Part shown: positions 24,263-36,367 of the stretch, piece by piece | How the letters are laid out: the number at the start of each line of letters is the position of its first letter | Numbering within the stretch: the stretch's first letter is position 1 | From: Gorsachius magnificus | Taxonomy: Eukaryota; Chordata; Aves; Pelecaniformes; Ardeidae | Direction of reading: 5' to 3' | DNA: 64,000 bases | NCBI GenBank assembly: GCA_034008185.1 | Contig: CM067081.1 | Coordinates: 13,577,821 to 13,641,820, forward strand | Notes under the pieces: generated by a model | What the model was told of the DNA's origin: nothing | Databases searched by the model: none | What the model saw: the letters and a program-made list of their open reading frames with translations, nothing else | Program-made: the position numbers and the translations under genes

Positions 24263-25807
24263 TCACGTGACTCTGTGAAACCCTATTTTTATTTTTTTAT
24301 AGAGTGAGAGAATTTAACAGATTAATTAACTTGTTCTCTATAAAACAGATGAGGTCATTGGGTCATTATTTGTCATAAAGGAAGTCCAGATACAAGAGTT
24401 ATGAAGTTTATTTGGGAGTGATAACAGGTTTGGAACACGTGTTGCTGGAAGTGATGGAGGATAATGTTTCAGAAGGTACCAAATGGGAAATAAAAGGGAT
24501 CCCAAATTTACATTGTGGGGTTTTTTTATTTTTTTTATTTTCCTTTTTTTTTTAGTTTTTTAAATAATCTTCTGTCAAGAAGTGCATCTGGCAGACATCC
24601 CCCCCTTTCCCACATTTTGTTTAAATGCCTAAGCACTAGTCATTGATGGATAAAACACTACAAAGCTTTTCTGCACTAAAAGGAGGTTGCAAAATGTAAG
24701 AAAACTGATTAGTTTATATGCCTCCTTTTTCTGCCTTTATAGCAGTTTTTGATCATTGTAATGTTTTTGCTACCCCCAAGGCAAGACAGGGCAAAAAACT
24801 GTGATATAGTCCTTGGGGTAGATGTGATTCAGCTGGGCAAAGTCTGTCCTGACAGAGGGTCATGTCTAGCTAATGCACCCTGAGATAATGTTAACCGAGC
24901 CTTAACCACTTTTCTAGCACTGATATATTGAATGAGCTTCACAGTACAAACAAAAAAGATATTAGCATGGTTCAAAGAATTTACAATCTGGTGTTTCACA
25001 TGATAAGAAAAATGATAGGAATAAAACCCATAAGAAAGAGAGAACATGTTTCTCACACCATGTAACTGCATAAACCCCATCACTGCTGTGCTCTAGGGCT
25101 AGAAGAGGGCAGATGCACTGTCATAAATAAACTAATGTTTCTGTAGCTTGTAGGCATGGCTGGCTGTAAGACATAGAATTTCTACAAAATGCTGAGTTGT
25201 CCTGAAGTGAAGCGCAACATTCCTGGACTTTGTGTTCTTGGTTAGCCTACAAAACAATAATTCTCTCTGAGGAAGTGCCACTTCTGAGAACCTAATCCAG
25301 CATTTTATCCTCATCTTGAGTCAGTAGCTATCTACCTCTATTGCCCCTCATTTGAGGCATTAGATAAAGCCTTTTCTTGAACCTCAACAGATAAACAAAG
25401 GGCTTTAGATGACTTGGCTCAGAATTCAACACCTTTCATACACCATTGTGTCATCTAATGTGTTTCTAAAAAGAGGAAGTACCATGTGGGGCTGGCTTTA
25501 AAAAAATAGAACAAGGTTAATAGGACAAATCCAGTGATGAGAAGTCAATATATAAGCCAAGATAAAAGGGGAAGATAATAGCAGTAAACATCTGTGTGGA
25601 AAATGGAGGGTTTGGTGATAAAAGGTCAGAGCATGCACACAGCAGGCACATACTATAAGGGTTTAGAGGGTAAAAAAACTAATTAGTGGAATGGATTAAG
25701 AGGCCAAGTACAAAGGCAAAATAGTAGTGTGGACTGCATGAACAAGGATTAAAACAGGAAGGTAGTTATGATGTTGATTCCAGTACTTTTAAATATGTGT
25801 GTCTGAA
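24263..25807. other. Non-coding stretch, no gene supported
   Basis: AT-rich, with T-runs at 24520-24560 and several short open frames without family resemblance. Confidence 0.45.
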
Positions 25808-27122
25808 ACAGATTTGGCACATGGAGACCAGGGAGATAATTCGAGATAGCCAGCATGGCTTCACCAAGGGCAAGTCCTGCCTGACGAACCTAGTGGCTTT
25901 CTATGATGGTGTGACAGCATCAGTGGACAAGGGAAAACCAATAGATGTCATCTATCTGGACTTCTGCAAAGCCTTTGACACAGTCCCCCACAACATCCTT
26001 CTCTCTAAATTGGAGGGCTATGGATTTGATGGGTGGACTGTTGGTGGATAAGGAACTGGCTGGATGGCCGCATCCAGAGGGTAGTGGTCAATGGCTGAAT
26101 GTCCGGATGGAGACCGGTGACGAGTGGTGTCCCTCAGGGGTCCGTACTGGGACCCGTGCTGTTTAATATATTCATCAATGACTTAGACAGCGAGATCGAA
26201 TGCACCCTCAGCAAGTTTGTGGATGACACCAAACTGAGTGATGCGGTTGACACACCAGAAGGACGGGATGTCATCCAGAGAGACCTGGACAGGCTGGAGA
26301 AGTGGGCCTGTGTGAACCTCATGAGGTTCAACAAGGCCAAGTGCAAGGTCCTGCACCTGGGTCGGGGTAACCCCCAGTATCAGTACAGGCTGGGGGAAGA
26401 AAGGATCGAGAGCAGCCCTGCCGAGAGGGACTTGGGCGTGCTGGTGGATGAAAAGCTGGACATGAGCCGGCAATGTGCACTGGCAGCCCAGAAGGCCAAC
26501 CGTACCCTGGGCTGCGTCAGGAGAAGCGTGGCCAGCAGGTCGAGGGAGGTGATTGTGCCCCTCTACTCTGCTCTGGTGAGACCTCACCTAGAGTACAGCG
26601 TCCAGCTCTGGAGCCCTCAGCACAAGAAGGACATGGAACTGTTGGAGCGGGTCCAGAGGAGGGCTACTAAAATGATCCGAGGGCTGGAGCACCTCTCTTA
26701 TGAGGACAGGCTGAGGGAGTTGGGCTTGTTCAGCCTGGAGAAGAGAAGGCTGCGGGGAGACCTGATTACGGCCTTTCAGTATCTAAAGGGGGCCTATAGG
26801 AAAGATGGGGAAAATCTTTTTAGTAGGGCCAGCTGTGAGAGGACAAGGGGTAATGGTTTTAAACTAAACCAGGGTAGGTTTAGCCTGGATATAAGGAAGA
26901 AATTCTTTACAATGAGGGTGGTGAAACACTGGAACAGGTTGCCCAGAGAGGTGGTGGAGGCCCCATCCCTGGGAACATTCAAGGCCAGGTTGGATGGGGC
27001 TCTGAGCAACCTGATCTAGTTAGTGGTGTCCCTGCTGACTGCAGGGGGGTTGGGCTAGATGACCTCTAGGGGTCCCTTCCAACCCAAAACATTCTATGAT
27101 TCTATGATTCTATGATTCTATG
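25808..27122 (+). mobile_element. CR1 LINE, best-preserved RT copy in the window
   Basis: The copy starts upstream of the RT finger block [20 protein letters not shown] and runs to a fresh 3' tail of four attctatg octamers (27089-27122). Frame 25797-26051 covers [19 protein letters not shown] one-base loss near 26041 and an in-frame TGA at 26096-26098 (where related copies read Ser) break it. Frame 26099-27019 (306 codons) then runs unbroken through [19 protein letters not shown], the catalytic box, [12 protein letters not shown] and [19 protein letters not shown] to the natural stop before the 3' UTR. The catalytic box reads FVDD instead of FADD. The endonuclease and ORF1 are absent, so it cannot move by itself. 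It is very similar to the minus-strand copy at 59.55 kb. Confidence 0.97.
26099..27019 (+). pseudogene. CR1 ORF2 reverse transcriptase remnant, 306 codons open
   Basis: The main open frame inside the 25.8 kb CR1. In an intact element this protein copies CR1 RNA at a nicked target. Order seen: [11 protein letters not shown] (about residues 7-17), catalytic box FVDD (residues 40-43, bases 26216-26227), the KCKVLHLG block (near residues 81-88), the [18 protein letters not shown] block, [20 protein letters not shown], and the C-terminal [18 protein letters not shown]. The N-terminal fingers are cut off by a frameshift and the stop at 26096. The methionine at 26099 is only the first one after that stop, not a natural start. 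The Ala-to-Val change in the catalytic box would probably impair activity even if the frame were whole. Confidence 0.9.
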
Positions 27123-27789
27123 TACAGGAAAGTGTTGTGTGAAGTAAAAAACCACTTTTTTAACGGATAAGATGTTGAGCCAGGACCTCAACCTGTATAA
27201 ACCTTATCCAGGGAAGACAAAACAAGGACACAGGCCTTCTCCAGATAAGGATTTTTTATATTTTGTGTTTTCAGTTAAAAACCCCAGAGATATAACAGGT
27301 CTGAGAAAATATTTAGAGAACTGTATTTTGTTGTGAGGCTGAGGACTGACTGAAGTTTTGAAAGATTTGTTTAGTTCCTATTGTATTCAACTATACTACT
27401 AAGTGATTATAGATGTGCACTTTTCCTACTTGTCTGGTGTAGCAGGATGTGGTAGAGGCATATGATTATTTATGAAGAGTTGCAGCAAGGCAGAAATCCT
27501 TACCTCTAGCAGTTGTATCAAACCAGTGCTATTGAGTCTGGTTAAAAATCTGGACATGGTACTCACAGATGCACTCAGGAAAGCTATCAAATGTCTTTAT
27601 CTTTGTTATCTCTGTCATTACTCTTTTCAAAGGTAAGAATACAGGAATTGTGATGTGTGAAAAGAAAGAAAAAAAATCTTTGACTTCATGATATTGAAAC
27701 CTTCTACTGTAAAATATTTATATCTCTTCACATATACTCTAAACATTTATTAACGTACTATACTAGTCCATTGACTTCATTCAGAAATA
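27123..27789. other. Unannotated spacer
   Basis: AT-rich DNA between the young CR1 tail and the next ancient LINE body. Nothing is recognised. Confidence 0.4.
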
Positions 27790-28835
27790 GTTATGAGCAA
27801 TGCATCTTTCAAAGAGTTGAAAAAATTGCAGGCTAAATGCCCTTGTGGGCTAAAGGCAAAATTTGGGAGAAAGAAATAAAAGCGTGAAAAATATGAGAAA
27901 TAACAAGGAGCTGTTTAAGAATACTTTGGCAGGTACCAGAAAAGCTATGGCCACTCTTGAGAAAGAGGGCCACACTGGTTACAAATTACTGTGATTTAGA
28001 ATGTTAAAGAGAGCAGTTACATGTGACAAATAAAACAGAAAAAAAGGTAATAATATTTCTCATAAGCTAGGAGTTATAAAAAATTGGTATGGAATGCTAA
28101 AGGACACAAGACTAACATGTCTATTAAAAATAGTAATAACATAAGGAAATACTTTTATACAGATCTTAGTATAAAAAAGTATAGTTAAAGCAAAAAGGAT
28201 CTTTATCCTGATGTTGTGTGGGTTTTGGAAAAAAAATGATAGAATTATCAGTAAATGACTGGATATTTAATAAATATATTGGTTCTATTTGGGGAATAAA
28301 CATGTATCTGAACCATGTCACATGAAGACTTGATGAAAGCAATGAGTAGGGTAATTAGCTTTTCTAAAGCTACACACTTAAAAGCATTGTCACATAATTT
28401 ATGACTATGAGGTTTAAAGGATATGGCTAAGGAGCTCTCTGGGCTGTTAATGTTGATTTTTCAATAAGCCTTGAAATGCTGGAAAAGCTCCAACATTCTG
28501 GAAGAAGCTAATGTTTCACAATTTATTTTAAAGAGGGTAAACTGGTCAACTTTTCATAGTTACAGGCTCATCATCATAACGTCAGTCCTGGGCAAAATAG
28601 TGATACAGCTGTTATGAAATGAACTACTAAAAAGTTAAAGGAACCAATATAATTAATGCCAATCTGGAAAACCAGAAAAATCTTTGGAATAGTATGCTTG
28701 GTAAATAAAGCAAGTACAATTGATATCTTCTGTACGGATTTCTCAACGACATCTGACTTGATACTATCATTAGAGAAAAAAGGAGAGATTTGTAGCAATT
28801 TGCCTATCTTTATTGTAGGCATTGGAAGGCATGTA
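27790..28835 (+). mobile_element. Ancient CR1-like LINE body, endonuclease-RT linker to RT fingers
   Basis: Strongly decayed but readable. The text at 28428-28500 (ctaaggagctctctgggctg, then aatgttgatttttcaataag) matches the block before the RT where these LINEs encode 'LAEELAGPL..LFNKS'. 28500-28600 follows 'KKANVxPIFKKG' and 'YRPVSLTSVPGK' (atcataacgtcagtcctggg). 28690-28770 corresponds to the SCLTNLI and FDE blocks, and the similarity fades near 28835. The linker region 27790-28060 is recognised less surely. It is the same general type as the split element at 2.7-6 kb. No frame survives. Confidence 0.65.
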
Positions 28836-29168
28836 GGGGACAAAACATCTAACACTTTGTCGATACAAGGGTGACCAGGGATGGGAACCATGAGATATGG
28901 AGGTAAAGGGGGATGCTTCAAGGATGGCGAGCCAGATGGTACTGGCTGTGTTGCTCTAACCGCAGAATAAGGGGGGTAAAAGCTGGAGTTCAACAAAAGG
29001 ACAAGGTGAAGAAGAGGAGTGGATGAGGTAAACGACCCCTGAAGACCACCGATTCAAAACACCGAGCATGTGCAAGTGGGAGGAGAATATGTAAATTATT
29101 TCCAAGAATTAATTTACTTATCCTTGCCTTTTCTGAGGAATGTAATGAATATGTATGTAAAACTTGTG

Positions 29169-29174
29169 TATAAA
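29169..29174 (+). promoter_or_regulatory. LTR TATA-like box
   Basis: TATAAA about 70 bases before the LTR polyadenylation signal. This is the usual core promoter place in short-R avian LTRs. Confidence 0.5.
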
Positions 29175-29239
29175 CTATGCAACTAATCCTGTGCAGTGCG
29201 CACATTAGGAGGAGCGATCGCCTGTGCATCCAGCGCTGC

Positions 29240-29245
29240 AATAAA
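29240..29245 (+). promoter_or_regulatory. LTR polyadenylation signal AATAAA
   Basis: AATAAA followed by gaatacctgctt, the typical R/U5 context of this LTR type. Confidence 0.6.
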
Positions 29246-29297
29246 GAATACCTGCTTAATAGTCATCAAGACTACTGAGTCCTGATTTTGGCTTTTC

Positions 29298-31075
29298 ACG
29301 GCTTCAATGTGAAGAATACATGTATTCTTCATTCTGTAAGTGCTGCTATTCACACAGTTGCAAATCTTCAAATTATTTTAGGAATATTTAGGCCAACAGG
29401 CTCTTTTCATGTCAGCTAAGTTATTGGCTATTATGTGGTAGTCAAGCAAAAGCCCAAAAGAACCCAACCAAAAAGTTCTATTCAGCCTGTTTGGTTTTCT
29501 GAGATATATTTTTATGTACCTGAGCCAAAAATATTTTTGTAGTATAATGGCAATTCCTCACTCAACTGTAAATGTGTTTTCGTATGCTCTAATGAAGCAG
29601 TTAATCAAGTCTGTTTACTCATCTACAAAATATATATTCCTTAGATCAGCAAGTAGCTTTGTATACATCATTGCCTGTATTCCACATTTTCTGAATAGTT
29701 ACTGATATAAACAAAGATAATACGGTGGGGGTTTTCCAGACTATGGGCAACTTAAATGCCTAAGAATAGGACCAGAGAGCCAAGGAGAGTTCACATATCT
29801 AAAAAAGAGTGTGTAGGTCCCCTATTCTCAGTATGCAAATTTGAAAACAACCTCTCCATTTATTTTGCTACAACTGGATCTTTGAAAATTTAGGCATTGT
29901 TTCACTTTTTTCTTTTAAATTTCACAGAATCAATTACTGGCAATTTCAAGCTGAGAAATTGAGGTGGAATGAGAAGTGGGGAGTCAAGAGATTTTTCCTG
30001 TGAATGTAGTCCCATCCTGAGTATTGCTACCATTTTAATGCCCTCCACCACCTGTGATATTTCCTCTGGGTCAAAGACAACCTCATATAATTTGCTTTTG
30101 AAACGTTAACATACTAAGAACTGCCTTTCAAAGTTTGACCCCCTGTAAATCTAGTCTGAAACTTTGTTCTATTAGGGAAGAGTAGCAAAATCTTAGGGAA
30201 GAGTACAAACAAAATAAAGCATGGGTAGGGCCCTCATTGCCCTGATATGCTCTTGTAAACACCAGTGATCCATATTCATAACATTTACAGTCACTTTAAA
30301 TAGGTCAGTTTTGAAAACAGTGTACTAAGCAGGAGGGATCATTGTGACAAAGGGAGACGACAACATAGGCAAGAGTGTGGGTAGAAGACAAATTGAATCC
30401 AGTGTGTGGAGCACACAACAAAATCAAAATGTGAATATTCAGGCTGGCAGTGGCATAGCAAAGAAAGTTGGTGGAAATTTCTTTTATCTTAGGTCTAATT
30501 TCATGAAGAAAATAGAGAATCTGATTGATTTGAATGTGAACTAAATTAGGGACAAACTGACATCTAAATAGCAATGTGAAACAAATGTAATACAAGGATG
30601 AATAGGCCAAGGTAGAATGCTCAAGACAGTACTTCCATAAACCTTGTAGACTGCTATGATCTGAAATACCAGTTAAAGTTACAGAACATGCCGTTATGCA
30701 CAGTCAGGTCTCTACTTTCATAAGTGGAAGTGCAGACCAGCTGTCACCAGCAACAGACATCAGCTAAGTAGGATCTGATTCAAGGCCCATTTTAGCATAG
30801 ATAGTGTGCCAATTCATAAAAAGAGAGAGTTATGGTAAAATATTTTTTGCAGTAAAGATACACAGAAAACAAAAATAAGTTGAAATTAAATTGTTTTGAG
30901 AATCAAAAGTACTGTACACGTTTTATAGCATTTCTTTCTCTAAAGATGCCTTTCTTTATTTTGGGTTAGTGCTGAGCACCATAGGTATGTAATATGTGCT
31001 ATAAATCATATTTGTAGTTGAGTGGTATTTGAAATCTGCAGTACCATTGTGTGCAAGAACTGGTTTTCAAATTGA
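29298..31075. other. Non-coding stretch, nothing recognised
   Basis: AT-rich DNA with only short unassignable frames, including a 101-codon minus-strand frame at 30305-30610 with no domain. Confidence 0.45.
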
Positions 31076-31312
31076 TGGAGCCCTGCTGGCCTGGGGATGG
31101 CTGAGCACCTGCCTGCCCATGGGAAGTGGTGAATGAATTCCTTGCTTTGCTTTGCTTGCATGCACGGCTTTTACTTTCCCTATTAAACTGTCTTTATCTC
31201 AGCCCAGGAGCTTTCTCACCTTTACCCTTCTGATTCTCTCTCCCATCCCAATGGCAGGGGAGTGAGAGTGGCTGGGCGGTGCTTAGTTGCTGGCTGGGGT
31301 TAAACCACAACA
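31076..31312 (+). mobile_element. ERVL-type LTR 3' fragment
   Basis: The 3' part of the same broad LTR group as the solo LTR at 42.6 kb. Both have tattaaactgtctttatctc, with ATTAAA as the probable polyadenylation signal (31182-31187), then a ggagtgag block and the terminal ggtgcttagttgc...ttaaaccacaaca. The upstream part differs (gctgagcacctgcctgccca), so it is another subfamily. The 5' half is missing or unrecognised, and no target duplication is seen. Confidence 0.8.
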
Positions 31313-31495
31313 AAAAATACATAACCAAAATTAGAGTTTCTGCTCTACAGATGGTACACTCAAATGTACACATGAACACATCTGTAGGTACTTTGAAAGG
31401 TAATGACAGAGGGTACATGGAAGTGTTGACAGTAGTGGCTGTTGAAACTGGACAAAGGCTTTCTGGGTGTTGGAAGACACTATTTGGTATAACAT

Positions 31496-31725
31496 CATAG
31501 AATCATAGAGTCATTTAGGTTGGAAAAGACCTTGAAGATCATTGACTCCAACTGCTAACCTAACACTCCCAGTCCAGCACTTAGTTATGGCCCAAAGTGC
31601 CACATCTACACATCTTTTAAATGCCTCCAGGGTTGGGGACTCAACCACTTCCTTGGGCAGCCTGTTCCAATGCTTGACAACCCTTTTGATGAAGAAATTT
31701 TTCTTAATCTCCAATCTATAAGTTT
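31496..31725 (-). mobile_element. CR1 LINE 3' fragment, minus strand
   Basis: It starts with inverted octamers (atcatagaatcatagag). It then reads the complement of the gttaggttaatggttggact-type 3' UTR and the C-terminal block [20 protein letters not shown] (frame 31511-31714, minus). It is truncated near 31725 in the FFIKRVV block. It is the same subfamily as the 1.66, 18.87 and 55.7 kb copies, in opposite orientation. Confidence 0.94.
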
Positions 31726-34700
31726 AACTTAAACAAACTTACAGTAGAATTCCATAGGAAAATATCTGTTCCAGAAAAACAAATGTCTGTAAATGTGTCA
31801 CCTCTATATTACACACCCAGCCTAATCATGTAATATGCTTAGGCATTGCTATTGTGTTACCAGTGAGCTCTTGATCTGATATGAGGCAGAGCAGATAAAT
31901 TTGAGACAGAACCATTTCTATCACACTCTCTCACTTGAGAGGCAGGAAGCTCCAGATTTATCTGCACTTGATGTTTTTATTCTACCATACTGACACTCTT
32001 GGTGACAGAATGCTCGTATGGTAACAGTGGAGAAAATGTGATTGAAATTTGTCTCATTTATCATAATTTTCATTCACTGAAGCATGTAACATGTTAATGC
32101 TTAAATAGTCCCTACATATATATATATTTGGTTGACCACCTGGACAGTATTATCTAAGAGATAGTGAACTGGTAGTGTAAAATTTGGCTGCAAGTTCTTT
32201 TCATGGAACTTCAAATATTACTACAAAACATTTTGACACTGGTATAAATAACTCACAGGATGCACAGTCTGTGTTCTCATGGTGTCTGTCACCTCACGGT
32301 AACAGAGGAAGAGAGGAAGGGTAGTATCTTTGGCATTAGATGAGAGCAGTCCTCTACCCTTCTCTCTCCCTTTGTTAAAACACATAGATTGTCTGGTTCT
32401 GAGGGGGAAATGGCAAAGGATTCATAAATGGGAAAAACAGATCTTGAGAGTATAATACAGGCCCTGACAACAAAGGAAAAGTACACACAGGCATGAACAA
32501 ATTATATATATTGTGAAATGCTTTGGAAAATAATTCATTTATCTTTTACATATATGTTTGTATATTAGAAAAAAACCCTGCTTTTGCTGCTACTATCACT
32601 TCCAGAAAGTTCTCTAGCAATGTTTTTGTTTAAGATAAGTTTAAGATAAATTTAAGGAAAAAGAGGGAAAAAAAAATAAAAAGGCAAGCTATAATTTTCT
32701 CTCAGCTTCCTTTGCAGAGAACCAGGGAGACTACAGTCCCCGACTGAAGCAATTATAATTATTATTCCCTGAAAGTAATAGCCACTGCAGAGTTACAGCT
32801 TGATTGCCGTTTAGAAATATCACTAGAGTAAAGTCAGTATGGCAGCTAAACCAACCAAATGAGAGGCCGGTATTAACCATCTCCTATTTGTTCTTTTTTC
32901 TACCTTGTCCCCAGGCGGAAGTAATTTCCCACTAGCTTGGTGGGGTTGTGCAAGTAAGAGATGGGTGGTGGTTTGAGGCATTGAACAAAGCTTAGTTTGT
33001 GTTTATTTCATACTATCTAAATAACACCTGAGGCTTCTCAAAGCTAAAGAATAGCAAGCGCTTTTCCAAAATGATTCTCAACTTCTCTGGGTCACAGTGT
33101 CAGAGAGGCCAAACCACTCAAGTATTTTTTAAGTCCCAGGTTATTTCCAATAGACAGTGAAATCATTCTTGACTTGCTCCTGTGAGCTGCAGGAGTGCTA
33201 CCATCATTTATATCTCATTTTCTTGAGTACCACAGTGTTACTCACAGTACAAGGATCCACTCCTAAGCCACAGACATAACTTTCTCTTCAGTTTCATCAA
33301 TAGTGAAGACTGTGTTTCAAGTTTTTGATCCCTATAGGACTTCATCTCATGTTGTGAATCCAATCTCTGATTTATGTCTGCATTCTCTGCTAATCATTCT
33401 GAATAATTTTCTTAGTGATCAACCCCCTAAAGAAGAATGAGGCACCAGAGAGATCAAACATCGATGTGATTCTGTCATTACTTACACTGTGTTGGGCTCT
33501 GATGCCTAAATGAAAATGTGCTACCATTTAAAAAGCCAGTGTTGCTTTTCCCCAAAACTTTTATGATTATTTCTGCTCCTTTCTTTTGTGGAGCTGAAAG
33601 ACGTGAAAGGACAATCAGTTCACTGCCGGCATCTACTAACAGTATTATGTCATCAAAAACCCAATGAACCCAAAGCCACCTAAAACCAAAAATTGGATAA
33701 AAAAATCCTGAAAGTTTTTGTTGTATATTTTAATTCTTGTTTCTACATAAGTAACAGCTTGAGGCCCAGGTAGCTTAACATCTAAATGGCCACAGTAAGA
33801 GTTACTCAAGACATTTGTTTACATTTAGCTCTCTTGTTAGATGAGAGTTATTCTAAAAGGACAAGATGCTCAAGTAGTGCTAATCAGTATAACTTCCAGT
33901 TTTGCTGATGAAATCCTGTAACAGTTTGCATACATGGGTGTTTGGTTGTTTTTTGTTGTTGCTATTGATAGTGGTCTTTGCCAAAACAAGGAAGACAACA
34001 CATTGTAAATTGTAGTAAGTACCACAGACCCATAATAAATCCAGTCCAGATCTTGTAAATCAACACAGAGAAAGATCTGATGAGTCCAGCTTCTATTTAA
34101 CACTAAAGGTGGCCTCCATATCACCTAATATTAATAATATAGCTGTCTAACTTCAGCCGTCTAAAAGGCGTCAAGTCTAAACTGGTCATCAAATGTAGCA
34201 AATGGAAGGAGTGTCTTCATCCACAGGATAATCCATCTCAGCCTAAGATATATGTTTAAGGTACTATGGAATAATGTAAGGTGGAAGATAGGTGAGATGC
34301 ATCATTCTCTGGACAAATGTTTCTTCTTTTTAGCAATAAAGGTCATGGAGACAATCTGGCTCGACTTGACCCATAGGCAGATAATATTAGATGAGAGAAA
34401 TCTTGCCTGGCTCTTTGGCACTTGGGAAATCATATTACTTTCCTGTGGCTATTGGCACATCCATAAAATGGGGCATATATGTATCCTTATATGAAAAATA
34501 TGCTGCAAAATTTGATTCATGGCAACTGTTTATGACCTTTGAGCAAAAGGTAGCATAGGGATTGTACAACATATTTGTCTAAGGGCAAAAAGTGCAAATT
34601 CAATAAATTTATATTATCACCTTCTTGTAAAAACCCAGACCTTGCATGCAGCATCCCACCTTGAGCATTGTAAACAGGTCTCAGAAAGCTGAAAAGATAC

Positions 34701-36221
34701 ACAGAATATGTGCGCGGTTAAATGAATCTGGTGATTGTCAAGCTATTTCTATTAGTCTGTAATAGGCTTGGCATCTAGGTCATGCCTTGCTCAGAAAAGA
34801 ATGAGAAAGAGCTTTAAATGCACTTTTCATCTCAGCAGAATGACCCCATATGAATGCCAAATAGAGCCAAAGAGGGCTGTTAATCAGAGATTAAGCTCCA
34901 ACAAACAAGTTTCTTGCCAATAAATTCTGTGGTCATCTATTGTGATGTGTTCAATAGGATCAGGTTTTGAATTAAAAAAACAGTCCTTTCCTGTTCTACC
35001 TCTTTTAGCAGAATGCTGATGTACCCAGGGTTTGGATTCCTGCTTGAAGTCTCACTTCCTACCTAAAGATTTGCCTGTTTACTCCAAAAGGCAGAGGAAA
35101 CAGACTTCAGCCTTTCCTGACTTTTATTACCCTATCTCATCACTACTATGGACACAGAGAATATAGCAATCAAAGCTCAAGAAGGGAAGGGAGGTTTTCT
35201 GCTCACTAGAAAGTAGTGAGATGAAGACAGGATATGGCTAGGAGTGCTGATCTGGCAAAGCTTGGACCAGTTGCAGCAGTGAAGGTGCTTGGTAATCCTT
35301 CCTCTCTGGGTCACGTGGTTCAGGCGACATTTGCTGAATGCACAGAGACTCTGCAACAGGACATACACAAAACACATGTAGATTTGTATCTTACTGGGTA
35401 ATACAGATAATAGACAGCCAGGTCTAACAAGCCAGAGGGCAAAGCTCCACTCACACCCCTGGAGACACAATGGGACACTCAGCTGTTAATCAGGCAGGAA
35501 AGGTTGGTCTTTGTTATTCCTTGGAAGGAGCTGATCTTTGATGTTGTGGGGTTGCCATCCTAGACTCTCTTTAGCTTCTCTCTCTTCCTCGACCCCAGGG
35601 AATTACTTATATCTTTCCTTATCAGCTTTTTTCTTCCAAAATCCTTGAGGTGTTAACTGTTAGGTTCTCAAGAATTACATTTCTATCTGTGTTTTTGCTT
35701 TTCTTATCTTGCATGGACTTGCCTCACGTGTTTTGTCACACCTTGTCACAATTTCCTTAGTAAAACTGAGTCAAGATCACACAGCTGCATTAAACTAGTG
35801 CTTGATCATGGGTTAGCTGAACATCTGGGTTGAGAATTACGTGTCATGTGATCCTGATTAAAACTGTAAATGATTGACTCTTACATATTTCTTTACACCC
35901 ATCATATGTCTCAGAAGAAAATGTATGTGGTGTATACCCCTATATGTGAGTCATCACCCTTGGGAATAAATTATCTCCTTTTGTTTTTCTTTCTAATTAT
36001 TGGCTTGAGCTACTGAAAAGAGTTCCTAATGATGCATGAGGAGAGACCCCCGTATTCATTTACCAACCTGATGAGAAATTTCACGGGATACAGGAGACTA
36101 AACTGAATCCCTGCAAAGAAAGATAATCAATAACATATACAATTTGAGCATGCTTTGTATAGTGCACTGGGGATTTGGGCTGGAGGAATCTAGATATTCT
36201 GGAATAGCCTTCCAGTAAGAA

Positions 36222-36224
<3 letters not shown>

Positions 36225-36252
<28 letters not shown>
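36225..36252 (+). repeat. Poly(T) tract, 28 bases
   Basis: Uninterrupted T run, 97 bases before a poly(A) tract on the same strand. Confidence 0.95.
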
Positions 36253-36257
<5 letters not shown>

Positions 36258-36349
36258 GGATCTTAATCAATATATGCTGTGCCTGTCTGTAAGAGCATAG
36301 ATCTGCACTGATGTCCTAGGAGAATACTTTCCAGTGCTACATGATATCT

Positions 36350-36367
36350 AAAAAAAAAAAAAAAAAA
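36350..36367 (+). repeat. Poly(A) tract, 18 bases, with A/C-rich extension
   Basis: Uninterrupted A run, then ccaaaacaaaacccaaacaa. With the poly(T) tract at 36225 it frames 97 bases of ordinary sequence. Confidence 0.95.

Larger units (their letters stand above)
28870..29297 (+). mobile_element. ERVK-like avian LTR remnant
   Basis: The 3' part is clear. It has a TATA-like box (29169-29174), then a GC-richer R region with gaggagcgatcgcc. Next come AATAAA fused to the motif aataaagaatacctgctt, and a U5-like end (tcctgattttggcttttc). This layout and wording match a common avian ERVK-type LTR. The 5' boundary is uncertain; text from about 28930 (cgcagaataaggggggtaaa) already fits. No internal retroviral genes adjoin, so it is a solo LTR or remnant. 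It lies directly after the ancient LINE body and may have been inserted into its continuation. Confidence 0.7.

Noticed and set aside
26183..26587. 134-codon minus-strand frame
   Set aside because: Antisense shadow of the CR1 RT at 26099-27019.
28574..28996. 140-codon minus-strand frame
   Set aside because: Spans the junction of an ancient + strand LINE and an LTR; no domain and no conservation expected.
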